From Vreelandella profundi (GTDB lineage: Bacteria; Pseudomonadota; Gammaproteobacteria; Pseudomonadales; Halomonadaceae): 64,000 nt of DNA. Below are positions 1 to 8,690 of this stretch, in pieces (position 1 is the first letter of the stretch; each line of letters opens with the position of its first letter). Location of the stretch: NCBI RefSeq assembly GCF_019722725.1, contig NZ_CP077941.1, positions 2,356,001 to 2,420,000 of the forward strand. The letters are read 5' to 3'. The notes beneath the pieces are model-generated. The model was given only the letters and a program-made list of their open reading frames with translations, was not told the DNA's origin and made no database searches. Position numbers and translations under genes: made by a program.

Positions 1-19
1 ATTGGCTCACGCGGCGTTT

Positions 20-1174
20 TTAAGGGCGGACCACTAAGTGCTCAGGAGCAAGCTGACCAATATCCGTCACTCCCATTAATGCCAAGTCGCGGACGACCTC
101 TTCGCGCAGTAGATTCAAAGCATGAGTCACGCCCGCCTCCCCTGCATAGGCTGCCGCGTAGTTAATCGGCCTGCCAATGAATACAAAATTTGCACCTAAT
201 GCTAGCGCTTTAATAACGTCCGTGCCGCGTCTAAAACCGCTATCGACCATCACCGGGATATGCTCCACAGCCTGGACAATATCAGGCAGCGCATCGAGTG
301 CCGCAACGCCACTATCGAGCTGCCGGCCGCCATGATTGGACACAATAATAGCGTCGCCTCCCAGCGCCTCAACCCGCCGTGCGTCCTCAGGATGCAGGAT
401 GCCTTTGACGATCAGCTTGCCTGGCCATAGCGCCCTTACCCGCTCCAGATAGCTCCAGTCGAGATGGGTGCGGCCAGAGAAATCGCGAGTGACATTCTTG
501 GAAATAACCGCAATGCCTCGCTCGGCATAGTTATTCTCAAAATGCGGTATGCCGTGATGATAGAGCGTGCGTAGAAAGGTACCGACGAGCCAGCGTGGGC
601 GAATAATGCCATCCCAGGCCAGCCGCAAACTCGGCCGAAGCGGCGATGAAAAACCGCTGCGGCGATTATTGTCGCCATTAGGCGGCACGGCATAATCCAC
701 CGTAATCACTAAGTTGCGGTAGCCAGCCCGCTCGACGCGGGCAAGCAATGCTTCAATCTCAGTAAGCGTGCCGGGCAAATAAGCCTGGAACCAGTCGGTG
801 GGCCCCTCTTTATGAACGGTTTCAAGAGGGATAAGCGAGCTGCCGCTAAGGATCATCGGAAGCTTGGCTTTAGCGGCCGCGCGCGCCTGCACAAGATCAC
901 CGCGGTAAGCCGTTAGGGCACTAATCCCCATGGGAGCAATGCCAAAGGGCGCGCTATAGCGCTGGCCTAACAACTCGGTTTCGGTCGAGATTGCTGAAAC
1001 GTCAACCAGGGCCCTTGGCCGCAAGGCGTAACGATCAAAAGCCTGCCGATTGGCGAGCTGCGTTTTACCTTCTTCTGCACTGTTAGCCACATAGCCAAAC
1101 AGCGGCCTTGGTAAGTGCTTACGTGCTACGCGCTCAAAGTCCTGCAGGTTGCCAATTTGTTTTAGTTGCTTCAC
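20..1174 (-). CDS. FMN-dependent alpha-hydroxy-acid dehydrogenase (LldD/glycolate oxidase family)
   Basis: A TIM-barrel flavoenzyme of the family that oxidises L-lactate, glycolate or mandelate to 2-keto acids. The family signature SNHGGRQLD, with the catalytic His and substrate-binding Arg, lies near residues 279-287. The FMN-phosphate segments DSGFRRG (about 311-317) and IGRP follow near the C-terminus. I place the start at the GTG at 1174, because AGGAA (1180-1184, minus strand) sits five bases upstream; the longer frame to a GTG at 1201 has no ribosome-binding site. About 384 aa is normal for the family. It is divergent from the exported SMP-30 gene. The substrate cannot be told from sequence, so lldD is not assigned. 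Confidence 0.85.
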   Translation of the reverse strand: MKQLKQIGNLQDFERVARKHLPRPLFGYVANSAEEGKTQLANRQAFDRYALRPRALVDVSAISTETELLGQRYSAPFGIAPMGISALTAYRGDLVQARAAAKAKLPMILSGSSLIPLETVHKEGPTDWFQAYLPGTLTEIEALLARVERAGYRNLVITVDYAVPPNGDNNRRSGFSSPLRPSLRLAWDGIIRPRWLVGTFLRTLYHHGIPHFENNYAERGIAVISKNVTRDFSGRTHLDWSYLERVRALWPGKLIVKGILHPEDARRVEALGGDAIIVSNHGGRQLDSGVAALDALPDIVQAVEHIPVMVDSGFRRGTDVIKALALGANFVFIGRPINYAAAYAGEAGVTHALNLLREEVVRDLALMGVTDIGQLAPEHLVVRP

Positions 1175-1347
1175 ACCATTTCCTATTGGGTCTTCGTCCA
1201 CGCGTTGGGGTTAAACAATAATAAAACTTATTCAACAGTCAATGTGTGACCTTTAATCGATTATGTTCTACATTTCTCATGAGGTGAATATACCCTCACT
1301 TCCACTTTGCCCACACCATGCAATCAAACAATAATCAGGATAACGCT

Positions 1348-2376
1348 ATGAAACTTGGACGCCGTCAGTTCCTTTCGGCAACGGCCGCCCTAGCGGCTGT
1401 TAGCACGTCACCTCAGCTGTTTGCTTCTCAGATCTCATTAGGCCCTGTCCCCGACCGCTACCCCATTGATGCTTGGAAAGTCGAGGACTCACGCTTCAGC
1501 GATTACATGATTTTCAATAGCCCACTGGAGCGACATTGGAGCGGTGGGCTATGGACAGAAGGACCTGCTTGGAACGCAGTAGGACGTTACGTCGTTTTCA
1601 GCGACATCCCTCGCGCCAAACAAATGCGCTGGGATGAATCGACCGGCCAAGTCAGCGTCCTTCGAGACAATGTTGGCTACTCTAACGGTAATGCCTTCGA
1701 TCACCAGGGTCGATTGATTTCTTGTGAGCACTCTCCCGCCCGCGTCTTGCGCTATGAGTGGGACGGCAGTACAACCGTTCTCGCTGAGCGCTATCAGGGC
1801 AAGCCGTTGAATGCGCCCAATGACCTGGTGGCACTTCCTTCAGGTGGTATTATTTTTACCGATCCAGGCTATGGTGCCCACTTCGACTACGAGGGCAAGA
1901 AGCGTGACCTGGAGCTTGAGACAGCCATCTATTACGTCGATGACAGTCTTGATGAACCCATAATGCTGACCGATGATATCCGTAAGCCAAACGGTATTGT
2001 ACTGACACCAGATGGCAACGGATTCTACGCCAGCGACAGTGCCTCCACCCATTTTGAAGAACCTGCTCAGATCATTCACTGGTCGCTTGGCGCAGATGGG
2101 CGAAGCGTCAGCGATCGGCAAGTTATCGTGACCAGTGAGGATACAGTCTTTGACGGCATGACCTGCGACATGGATGGCAATATTTGGTCGAGTGCTAACG
2201 GCGGTGAAGGGATCGATGGTGTGGTGATGTTTTCACCGCAAGGCGATCTGCTAGGACGTATTTTGCTACCCGAAGTCTGTTCTAACGTGTGTTTCACTGG
2301 CAAGGATCGCAACCGGTTGTTTATGACGGCAAGCCAATCCGTGTACACCATTTATACGGCAACTCGCGGGGCATAA
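1348..2376 (+). CDS. Tat-exported SMP-30/gluconolactonase-family protein
   Basis: A six-bladed beta-propeller of the SMP-30/gluconolactonase/LRE family, which hydrolyses lactones with a bound divalent metal. The N-terminus MKLGRRQFLSATAALA carries a twin-arginine motif followed by a hydrophobic stretch and a probable cleavage after LFA, so periplasmic export is expected. Family motifs are present in order: TEGPAW, PNDLVALPSGGIIFTDP, KPNGIVLTPDG and DGMTCDMDGNIW. I choose the ATG at 1348 over the upstream in-frame ATG at 1318, because AGGA at 1337-1340 is well spaced for 1348 and nothing suitable precedes 1318. Probably acts on a sugar or hydroxy-acid lactone; the substrate is unknown. Confidence 0.82.
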   Translation: MKLGRRQFLSATAALAAVSTSPQLFASQISLGPVPDRYPIDAWKVEDSRFSDYMIFNSPLERHWSGGLWTEGPAWNAVGRYVVFSDIPRAKQMRWDESTGQVSVLRDNVGYSNGNAFDHQGRLISCEHSPARVLRYEWDGSTTVLAERYQGKPLNAPNDLVALPSGGIIFTDPGYGAHFDYEGKKRDLELETAIYYVDDSLDEPIMLTDDIRKPNGIVLTPDGNGFYASDSASTHFEEPAQIIHWSLGADGRSVSDRQVIVTSEDTVFDGMTCDMDGNIWSSANGGEGIDGVVMFSPQGDLLGRILLPEVCSNVCFTGKDRNRLFMTASQSVYTIYTATRGA

Positions 2377-2413
2377 AGGGCCATATAAGGCCAATTGATA
2401 CCGAGAGCTTTCA

Positions 2414-2437
2414 GTGGTGGGTTAGCGTGCCCACCAC
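2414..2437 (+). terminator. Hairpin downstream of the SMP-30 gene
   Basis: GTGGTGGG and CCCACCAC form a perfect 8-bp stem with an 8-nt loop, 37 bp after the stop codon. No T-run follows, so intrinsic termination is uncertain. Confidence 0.35.
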
Positions 2438-2537
2438 GGCCCCCATTAAGGTGAACATATTTGCTACCTTGCACTTTACGCCATCCACCGCTAGCTTTTG
2501 TCATGCCACCCCCTGAAACGTTTCCAAGGAGCTAGGA

Positions 2538-2978
2538 ATGACGATTTTTGAAGCCCTGCGCAAGGATCATGATATTCAGCGCGACCTGCTCGCCCAGTTA
2601 GTGGAGACTCATGGCGACAGTGAAGAGCGCGATAGTCTTTATCAGCAGGTGCGGGCTGAATTGCACTGCCATGCGGCGGCGGAAGAGCGGGCGCTGTATA
2701 TCCCCATGATGGCCATTGATCTAACCCAAGAAAAAGCGCGCCATAGCGTGGCTGAGCACCATGAAATTGACGAGCTATTAGAACTGCTCGATGAGACTGA
2801 ATATAGCGCGACTCACTGGCTGACCCATGCTAAACAGCTGCAGCATTTAGTGACCCATCATCTGGATGAAGAAGAGCAAGAAGTCTTTCAGCTGGCCGGG
2901 CGTGGGCTTGAAGACAAACAAAAAACCTCTCTCGCCAGCGAGTATCAGCAAGAGATGAAGCGCCAGCGTTCAGCCTAA
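2538..2978 (+). CDS. Hemerythrin HHE cation-binding domain protein
   Basis: A 146-aa four-helix-bundle protein with the hemerythrin-type His/Glu pattern: KDHDIQRDL near residue 9, ELHCHAAAEERALY in the middle, EHHEIDELLE, and HLVTHHLDEEEQEVF near residue 110. These His, Glu and Asp residues are the expected di-iron ligands. Proteins of this class bind oxygen, NO or iron, or take part in iron-sulfur repair; the exact role here is unknown. AAGGAG precedes the ATG. A strong terminator follows directly, so the gene is probably monocistronic. Confidence 0.88.
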   Translation: MTIFEALRKDHDIQRDLLAQLVETHGDSEERDSLYQQVRAELHCHAAAEERALYIPMMAIDLTQEKARHSVAEHHEIDELLELLDETEYSATHWLTHAKQLQHLVTHHLDEEEQEVFQLAGRGLEDKQKTSLASEYQQEMKRQRSA

Positions 2979-2995
2979 CCTGATATTTCTTCTGC

Positions 2996-3030
2996 AAAAA
3001 CGCGCGCATGCTTAGCATGGGCGCGTTTTT
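2996..3030 (+). terminator. Intrinsic terminator after the hemerythrin gene
   Basis: An AAAAACGCGC / GCGCGTTTTT inverted repeat with a short loop, ending in a T-run, lies 18 bp after the stop codon. Confidence 0.8.
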
Positions 3031-3152
3031 ATTGTTTCATGATTAAACTGGGCTTTTTCACGCGAACGACCTATGGGTATGTCACACCCGCTCAACGTGC
3101 TAAACCTAGGCTCACGGTTATGCTGACAACCACATGGATGAAGGAACCAACA

Positions 3153-4139
3153 ATGCTAGGCCACTGGCTCGATTGGTCGCTTGACGAGCAGCCCCCCGCC
3201 TCTCGCAGCGGCGCTTTTAGAAGCGGAACGTATTCTTTGCACGCGCCAGGCATTATGGAGCTAGCCCCGCATCAGCCAAGTGCCGATGCCCACGCGTGTA
3301 TCTTTTCAGCAGCGATTCATGGTAACGAAACGGCACCGGTCGAGCTTATCGGTGAGTGGCTAAGCGCCTTGGAAGCAGGCACCGTGACGCTGGGCGCGCC
3401 GGTGCTAGTTATTCTGGGCAACTTGCCTGCGCTTAAGGCTCAGCAGCGCTTTCTCAGCACTAATTTAAACCGCCTGTTCAATCGCGAGCTAACGGCTGAA
3501 GGCCCAGAGCCTGATCGCGCCCGTGAACTCATGGCCGCGGTCGATCATTTTTATACTCGCCATGCCAATCAACCCAAGTTGCATTACGACCTTCATACCG
3601 CCATTCGAGGCAGTCGCTACCCACGTTTTGTCGTGGAACCCTTTGCGCAATCAGCGACTAACCCTGCGCAGTGGGAGTGGTTCGCGGCAGCAGACATGCA
3701 GGCAGTGCTGCATCAACACCAGCACAGCTGGACATTCTCTCACTACAGCAAGCATTATCACGCAGCCCAGGCGTTTACGTTTGAGCTGGGGCGTGTAGCG
3801 CCTTTCGGCCAAAACGACATGGCATCGCTGATACCCATGGGTGCGCTGCTGACATCACTGAGTGAAGGTCATCAGCCAGCAAGTAAGGCAGCGTCACAGA
3901 TGGTATTTTTTCAAGTGCACCACGAACTCATGCGTCGCTCTGACAATTTCCAACTCTGTTTTGCCGATGACACGCCCAATTTCAGCCGCTTCGAACCCGG
4001 CACGCTTTTGTCGCAAGACGCTACTGCGGGTGATTTTCGAGTAGGCGATAAGCCTCTTTGCGTGGTGTTTCCTAACGCCAACGTTGAAGTTGACGCTCGG
4101 GCAGCGTTATTAGTAGCGCCTATTTCAGCGCAATCTTAA
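3153..4139 (+). CDS. astE: Succinylglutamate desuccinylase
   Basis: Final enzyme of the arginine succinyltransferase (AST) pathway; it hydrolyses N-succinylglutamate to glutamate and succinate. The zinc-site motifs of the AstE/aspartoacylase family are clear: SAAIHGNETAPVE, with His and Glu ligands, and HYDLHTAIRGS with the second His. TNLNRLFN and FTFELGRVAPFGQN are typical of AstE proper rather than the related AotO. I choose the ATG at 3153, with AAGGA seven bases upstream, over the in-frame ATG at 3039; this gives 328 aa, usual for AstE. It stands apart from other ast genes but lies directly upstream of a basic-amino-acid importer, which fits arginine/ornithine use. Confidence 0.88.
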   Translation: MLGHWLDWSLDEQPPASRSGAFRSGTYSLHAPGIMELAPHQPSADAHACIFSAAIHGNETAPVELIGEWLSALEAGTVTLGAPVLVILGNLPALKAQQRFLSTNLNRLFNRELTAEGPEPDRARELMAAVDHFYTRHANQPKLHYDLHTAIRGSRYPRFVVEPFAQSATNPAQWEWFAAADMQAVLHQHQHSWTFSHYSKHYHAAQAFTFELGRVAPFGQNDMASLIPMGALLTSLSEGHQPASKAASQMVFFQVHHELMRRSDNFQLCFADDTPNFSRFEPGTLLSQDATAGDFRVGDKPLCVVFPNANVEVDARAALLVAPISAQS

Positions 4140-4395
4140 GTCAGCAAAATCCTAAGAGCATCACAAAAAAACTGAGAAAAACTGGGCTTTAAAACCGTAT
4201 AAAAGTAAGCGATGTTGACAATAATAATGGCGAGATGATCACAGGCCCTTAAGCACCACGACGAACGTCGAATGCTTAATCTCATAATTAGGGCGCGCGC
4301 AGTGTGCCCGGCCTGATAGAATCGCCCCTTTTTTCGCGCCAGCCGCACCAAACAACCTACTGTTGCTGCGGCAACTCTGTACTGGAGCCAATCTT

Positions 4396-5166
4396 ATGGC
4401 CGCTACGCCTACTCCCCTTGAAGTGCGTAATATTAAAAAGCGCTTTGGCGAAACGGAAGTCCTGAAAGGCCTTTCACTGCAAGCCCAAAAGGGCGATGTC
4501 ATCACGCTGATTGGCGCCTCTGGGTCAGGTAAAAGTACCTTTTTACGCTGCATGAACCTGCTTGAGCAACCCGACGATGGCGAACTCATTGTTCACGGCG
4601 AGCCAATCCGCTTTAAAACCACTAAACATGGCCGCGAGCCAGAAGATTGGAAGCAGGTGGTGCAAATGCGCGCCAAGCTTTCGATGGTGTTCCAAAGCTT
4701 TAATCTGTGGGCACACATGACGCTGCTGGAAAATATTATTGAAGCGCCGATCAATGTGCTGAAAAAACCCAAAAAAGAAGCTTTAGAGCATGCTCACGCC
4801 TTGCTTGATCGCGTGGGTTTAACGGCGCGTGCCAATGCCTACCCCGCCCAAATGTCAGGGGGCCAGCAGCAGCGTGGCGCGATTGCGCGTGCCCTGGCGA
4901 TGGACCCAGAAGTGATGCTGTTTGACGAACCCACCTCTGCACTTGACCCTGAGCTTGTTGGCGACGTACTCAAGGTCATGCACGGCTTGGCTGAAGAAGG
5001 TCGAACGATGGTCGTGGTCACGCACGAGATGAGCTTTGCTCGTGACGTGTCCAGTCAGGTTATTTATCTTCATCAGGGCTTAGTGGAAGAAGCTGGGCCG
5101 CCTGATCAGGTGCTTGGTAATCCGCAGTCTCCGCGTCTGAAGCAATTTTTAGCACCTAAATACTGA
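4396..5166 (+). CDS. Amino-acid ABC transporter ATP-binding protein (HisP/AotP type)
   Basis: Energises polar-amino-acid uptake. Walker [10 protein letters not shown], the ABC signature [15 protein letters not shown] and Walker [14 protein letters not shown] are intact. The insertion after Walker A with [14 protein letters not shown] is typical of HisP-like ATPases for basic amino acids. The ATG at 4396 is preceded by GGAG; an in-frame ATG at 4363 has no ribosome-binding site. It is first in an ATPase-permease-permease-binding protein operon, with a 15-bp gap to the next gene. Arginine, lysine, ornithine or histidine is the likely substrate, supported by astE next door. Confidence 0.92.
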   Translation: MAATPTPLEVRNIKKRFGETEVLKGLSLQAQKGDVITLIGASGSGKSTFLRCMNLLEQPDDGELIVHGEPIRFKTTKHGREPEDWKQVVQMRAKLSMVFQSFNLWAHMTLLENIIEAPINVLKKPKKEALEHAHALLDRVGLTARANAYPAQMSGGQQQRGAIARALAMDPEVMLFDEPTSALDPELVGDVLKVMHGLAEEGRTMVVVTHEMSFARDVSSQVIYLHQGLVEEAGPPDQVLGNPQSPRLKQFLAPKY

Positions 5167-5181
5167 TCTGCGAGGCTTACC

Positions 5182-5883
5182 ATGCTTGATTTACAAGGTT
5201 ATGGCCCTCGGCTGATCGAAGGGGCTGGCGTCACTATTCAGTTGGCGGTGCTGTCGTTAATACTGGCGATTATTTTAGGGCTGCTAACCGCCACCGCCAA
5301 GATGTCGCGTAATTGGTTTTTAAGGCGAACCGCTACGGTTTACACCACGCTGATTCGTGGCGTGCCTGACCTTGTGCTGATGATGCTGCTCTTTTTTGGT
5401 GGCCAAATTGGCGTGAACGCTATTAGCGACATGCTTTATTACAGCTACGAGATCGATCTTTATATTAATTTCAATGCCTTCGCAGCTGGCGTGCTGACCA
5501 TTGGCTTTATCTTTGGCGCCTACATGGGCGAGACCTTTCGCGGTGCCTTTATGGCGGTCGACAACGGTCAGATTGAAGCGGGTAAAGCCTACGGCATGAG
5601 TAGCGGCCTGGTATTTAGGCGCATACGTTTTCCGCAGATGATGCGCCATGCGCTGCCAGGGCTATCGAATAACTGGATGGTACTGCTGAAAACCACCGCG
5701 CTGGTGTCCGTTATTGGCCTGACCGATATGGTTCGCGTCGCCGCAGAAGCCTCCCGCGCCACTCACGAACCGTTTACCTTTTTAATTCCCGTTGCCGTGG
5801 TTTATCTGCTAATTGCCAGCGTATCCGAATGGATTTTTGCGCGGCTGCAAAAACGCTACGACATCGGCTTCGGAGGTCAGTGA
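5182..5883 (+). CDS. Amino-acid ABC transporter permease (HisQ/AotQ type)
   Basis: Inner-membrane permease of 233 aa with about five hydrophobic segments. The conserved EAA loop, GQIEAGKAYGMSSGLVFRRI, contacts the ATPase. The N-terminus GAGVTIQLAVLSLILAI is typical of the HisQ family, as is the intact segment RGVPDLVLMMLLFFGG. GAGG lies upstream of the ATG. The stop codon is separated by only one base from the next permease's ATG, so the two should be made together as a heterodimeric pore. Confidence 0.9.
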   Translation: MLDLQGYGPRLIEGAGVTIQLAVLSLILAIILGLLTATAKMSRNWFLRRTATVYTTLIRGVPDLVLMMLLFFGGQIGVNAISDMLYYSYEIDLYINFNAFAAGVLTIGFIFGAYMGETFRGAFMAVDNGQIEAGKAYGMSSGLVFRRIRFPQMMRHALPGLSNNWMVLLKTTALVSVIGLTDMVRVAAEASRATHEPFTFLIPVAVVYLLIASVSEWIFARLQKRYDIGFGGQ

Positions 5884-5884
5884 G

Positions 5885-6616
5885 ATGCTTGATATTTCCA
5901 CTTGGTTTAATGACGTGCTCGCTGGCAACACCATTTTTACCGCCGATACGCTCGGGTACTACGCCCAAGGGTTTGTCACCACCACCCAACTGGTCTTTTT
6001 ATCGCTGATTGCGGGGCTAATTATCGCCGTGCCGCTGGCGATTATGCGCAGCTCAAAGCATAAATGGATTAGTTTGCCGATTTACCTGTTTACCTATGTA
6101 TTTCGCGGAACGCCGCTGCTGATTCAGCTCTACATCATTTATTACGGCGTGGTGTTTATCGACGGCATTCAAGAGTCTTTTTTATGGCCCATACTGCGCG
6201 GTGCTTTTTATCCTGCGCTGATTGCCTTCACGCTTAACACTGCCGCCTATACCACCGAGATTTTTCGCGGTGCGATCAAAGCGACCTCGCAAGGTGAAAT
6301 TGAAGCCGCCCGCGCCTACGGCATGTCACAAAGCCTAATGATGCGGCGAATCATCTTGCCGAGTGCCTTTCGGCGCGCCCTGCCCGCCTACGGCAACGAA
6401 GTTATCTTCATGCTACATGCAAGCGCCATTGCCAGCGTAGTGACATTGATGGATTTAACCGGTGCCGCACGGTTTGTGTATGCGCGTTTTTACGCTCCGT
6501 TCGATGCATTTCTGTTTGTCGCTGCTATCTACCTATGCTTAACGTTCGCAATTTTGTACTTTTTCCGTTTCTTGGAAAAACGCCTATTGGCGCACTTGCA
6601 GCCACAAACGCCTTAA
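5885..6616 (+). CDS. Amino-acid ABC transporter permease (HisM/AotM type)
   Basis: Second membrane subunit of the importer. TTQLVFLSLIAGLIIAVPLA is the first membrane segment, FRGTPLLIQLYIIYYG is the HisM-type motif, and GEIEAARAYGMSQSLMMRRI is the EAA loop. I place the start at the ATG at 5885, with GGAGG just upstream inside the previous gene's end; the same frame is open back to 5813 only because it shadows that gene. The protein is 243 aa, normal for HisM. Confidence 0.9.
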   Translation: MLDISTWFNDVLAGNTIFTADTLGYYAQGFVTTTQLVFLSLIAGLIIAVPLAIMRSSKHKWISLPIYLFTYVFRGTPLLIQLYIIYYGVVFIDGIQESFLWPILRGAFYPALIAFTLNTAAYTTEIFRGAIKATSQGEIEAARAYGMSQSLMMRRIILPSAFRRALPAYGNEVIFMLHASAIASVVTLMDLTGAARFVYARFYAPFDAFLFVAAIYLCLTFAILYFFRFLEKRLLAHLQPQTP

Positions 6617-6787
6617 TCAATCCATGCTAGCCCCTGGGCCTGTTAAGTTTGTAGCAGCGAAACATAAATCTGCCACCGTCAAACAAGCGTTGGTTTATAG
6701 CAGTAATTGCCTCTTTTCGTCTGCCGTCAGCTGGGGTAGGTTAAGGGGGATGATAATTAGTGAACCTGTTCCCTATGGAGTAGAAAA

Positions 6788-7558
6788 ATGAAAAAACTAG
6801 TAACGGTTTCTCTTCTGGGCGTAGCCATCGCCGCAGCCTCCTCCGCCCAAGCGCGCGATTACGATAACGTCCGTATTGGCGTAGACGTTCCCTATGAGCC
6901 GATGGAATTTCGCACCGCTGAAGGTGAGCTTACCGGCTTTGATATCGACCTTGGCAACGAGCTGTGCGATCGCATGGGCGTTACCTGCGAATGGGTTGAG
7001 CAAGAGTGGGATGGCATTGTTCCCGGCCTGATGTCACGCAACTACGACGCCATCATGTCGTCGATGACCATCAACGATGAGCGTCGCGAGCAGGTGCTGT
7101 TTTCTGACCCCTACATCACTATGCCGTCAGCCTGGTTTGCCGCCAGCGACCTGGACATCAGCGAAGCAAATGAAGAAACGCTGGCAGGCATGACTATCGG
7201 CGTTCAGCGCGGCACCTTGCAAGATAACTACGTGACGGACAACTTTAGCAGCGTCGCCGAGATCAGCCGCTACTCCACGGCCGACGACATGGTGCTGGAC
7301 ATGGAAGCCCAACGCCTGGACATCGTTTTCCTCGACTTCCCGATTGGCCAGACAACGCTGCTTGAAAGCGACGATGCTGACTATGTAGTGATCGGTGAGC
7401 GCATTAGCGAGCCTAAAGAATACTTCGGTGACGGTTTTGGTATCGCCTTCCGTCAACGCGACGAAGCGCTAGCCGAAAAATTCAACGAAGCGCTGGCTGA
7501 AGTACAGGAAGACGGCACCTACGACGAAATCTTTACCCGCTATTTCGGTGAAGAGTAA
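6788..7558 (+). CDS. Periplasmic basic-amino-acid-binding protein (HisJ/ArgT/AotJ type)
   Basis: Solute-binding subunit of the importer. A Sec signal peptide (residues 1-22, ending SSAQA) precedes the mature family-3 binding fold. Typical segments are VRIGVDVPYEPMEF, GELTGFDIDLGNELC, WDGIVPGLMSRNYDAIMSSM and FGDGFGIAFRQ. Acidic residues are abundant, as is usual for exported proteins of halophiles. GGAG lies eight bases before the ATG. A 170-bp gap after the permease suggests the gene can have its own promoter and higher expression, which is common for binding proteins. Confidence 0.9.
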   Translation: MKKLVTVSLLGVAIAAASSAQARDYDNVRIGVDVPYEPMEFRTAEGELTGFDIDLGNELCDRMGVTCEWVEQEWDGIVPGLMSRNYDAIMSSMTINDERREQVLFSDPYITMPSAWFAASDLDISEANEETLAGMTIGVQRGTLQDNYVTDNFSSVAEISRYSTADDMVLDMEAQRLDIVFLDFPIGQTTLLESDDADYVVIGERISEPKEYFGDGFGIAFRQRDEALAEKFNEALAEVQEDGTYDEIFTRYFGEE

Positions 7559-7609
7559 TCGCAAAGCCGGGTGAGCAGTCTCCCGCTTAACAAGCAACAA
7601 GCGCTATCG

Positions 7610-7633
7610 TCACCCCGGCCTATGCCGGGGTGA
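7610..7633 (+). terminator. Strong hairpin after the importer operon
   Basis: TCACCCCGGC and GCCGGGGTGA form a perfect 10-bp stem with a 4-nt loop about 50 bp after the stop codon. The following bases are not T-rich, so it may stabilise the 3' end rather than terminate alone. Confidence 0.5.
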
Positions 7634-7784
7634 CGCGCTTTCAGGCCGTACAATGGCGGCACGGTCGGTACGTTCTCACTCAGCTAGCGCCCATTCTAGC
7701 TGCTTTCAAAGGCAGCAAATTCAGTGAACTAGGTAGAACGGCCTGAGTCTGTGTATCATTGCAGTTGATCAACACGGAGGTTTT

Positions 7785-8588
7785 ATGGCTCTTTCACCGG
7801 GTACTCACCCAGACACTCGCTCGCGCCCGTCATCCCATTGGACTGGCTGGGGGCAATGGCTAGCACTGTTCACAATGACCGTCGATCATCTCACGCGCTA
7901 TGTATTGCCGGGTGATTGGGATTTAGGTTGGGCAGGTTCATCCATTGGCCGCATTGCTTTCCCACTCTTCGCTGCGATGGTGGCCTGGCACGGGCTGTTT
8001 AATACGCGTAACCCGCTGCGCTATTCACGGCGCATTTTGGTGATTGGCCTGGTTGCTCAGCTGCCCTATATGCTCATGCCCCGTGCATCCGACGCCTTCA
8101 TCTTAAACGTCTGCTTTACCTTGGCCAGTGGCCTTGTGCTGGGTACGTTAGTACGCCAAGGCTGGCAGCACTACCAGCAGCAAACGCTAGGCTTACCTTG
8201 GCTTTTAGCCGGTTCAGCAGTAGGCGTGACAGTTTGGTATTTACTCGGTTTCTGGGTGGAATACGGTCATAACGGGCTGCTGCTGATCCCGCTGCTAATG
8301 TTTGCGATGCACGCACTACATCAAGCAGGCAATCATTTCCAAGCGCGCCTATGGGCGGGGCTAGCGGCCTTTCCCGTGCTCTGGATTGCAGGGCAGATGA
8401 ATGCTTCTGATATGGCCAAATCATTCACCGTCGGCACCTGCGTCATCGTGCTTATTCTCGCCGCCGGTGCGGCCCGCTCTATTCCTACCGTCATCGTGGA
8501 GATGCCGCGCCGTTTATGGCTAGCCTGGTATCCCGGCCACTTTGCACTCATTGCGCTGTGGGTAGTGCTGAGTGGCCAGCTGAGCTAA
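7785..8588 (+). CDS. TraX-family integral membrane protein
   Basis: A 267-aa multispanning membrane protein with the TraX-family pattern: MTVDHLTRYVLP in the first segment, IGRIAFPLFAAMVAWHGL, then TRNPLRYSRRILVIGLVAQLPYM, and NVCFTLASGLVLG. TraX of the F plasmid N-acetylates pilin, but chromosomal homologues are widespread and of unknown function, and no conjugation genes are near. GGAGG lies seven bases upstream of the ATG. The gene is monocistronic and convergent with purEK. Confidence 0.75.
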   Translation: MALSPGTHPDTRSRPSSHWTGWGQWLALFTMTVDHLTRYVLPGDWDLGWAGSSIGRIAFPLFAAMVAWHGLFNTRNPLRYSRRILVIGLVAQLPYMLMPRASDAFILNVCFTLASGLVLGTLVRQGWQHYQQQTLGLPWLLAGSAVGVTVWYLLGFWVEYGHNGLLLIPLLMFAMHALHQAGNHFQARLWAGLAAFPVLWIAGQMNASDMAKSFTVGTCVIVLILAAGAARSIPTVIVEMPRRLWLAWYPGHFALIALWVVLSGQLS

Positions 8589-8604
8589 ATGCGTCAGTGA
8601 TCAG

Positions 8605-8639
8605 CAGTACTCAATCACCAGTACTCAATCACCAGTACT
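8605..8639. repeat. Short tandem repeat CAGTACTCAATCAC
   Basis: Two perfect 14-bp copies and a partial third lie between the TraX stop codon and the terminator. No function is evident. Confidence 0.7.
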
Positions 8640-8674
8640 AAAAAAGCCGCCTGCTGTGAACAGGCGGCTTTTTT
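8640..8674. terminator. Bidirectional intrinsic terminator between traX-like gene and purK
   Basis: AAAAAAGCCGCCTG and CAGGCGGCTTTTTT form a perfect 14-bp inverted repeat with a 7-nt loop. A-run and T-run flanks allow it to work on both strands, for the convergent TraX-like gene and purK. Confidence 0.9.
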
Positions 8675-8690
8675 CTGATACAGCTTGATA

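Noticed and set aside
2289..2516. 75-codon frame across the SMP-30 gene end
   Set aside because: Begins inside the SMP-30 gene in another frame and has no domain-like sequence.
4136..4351. 71-codon minus-strand frame between astE and the ABC operon
   Set aside because: Low-quality composition, no ribosome-binding site, and it occupies the promoter region of the importer operon.
4140..4395. ArgR-box-like GAAT/ATTA stretches and a TTGACA before the importer operon
   Set aside because: Only half-sites match, and no good -10 lies at the right distance; too weak to call.
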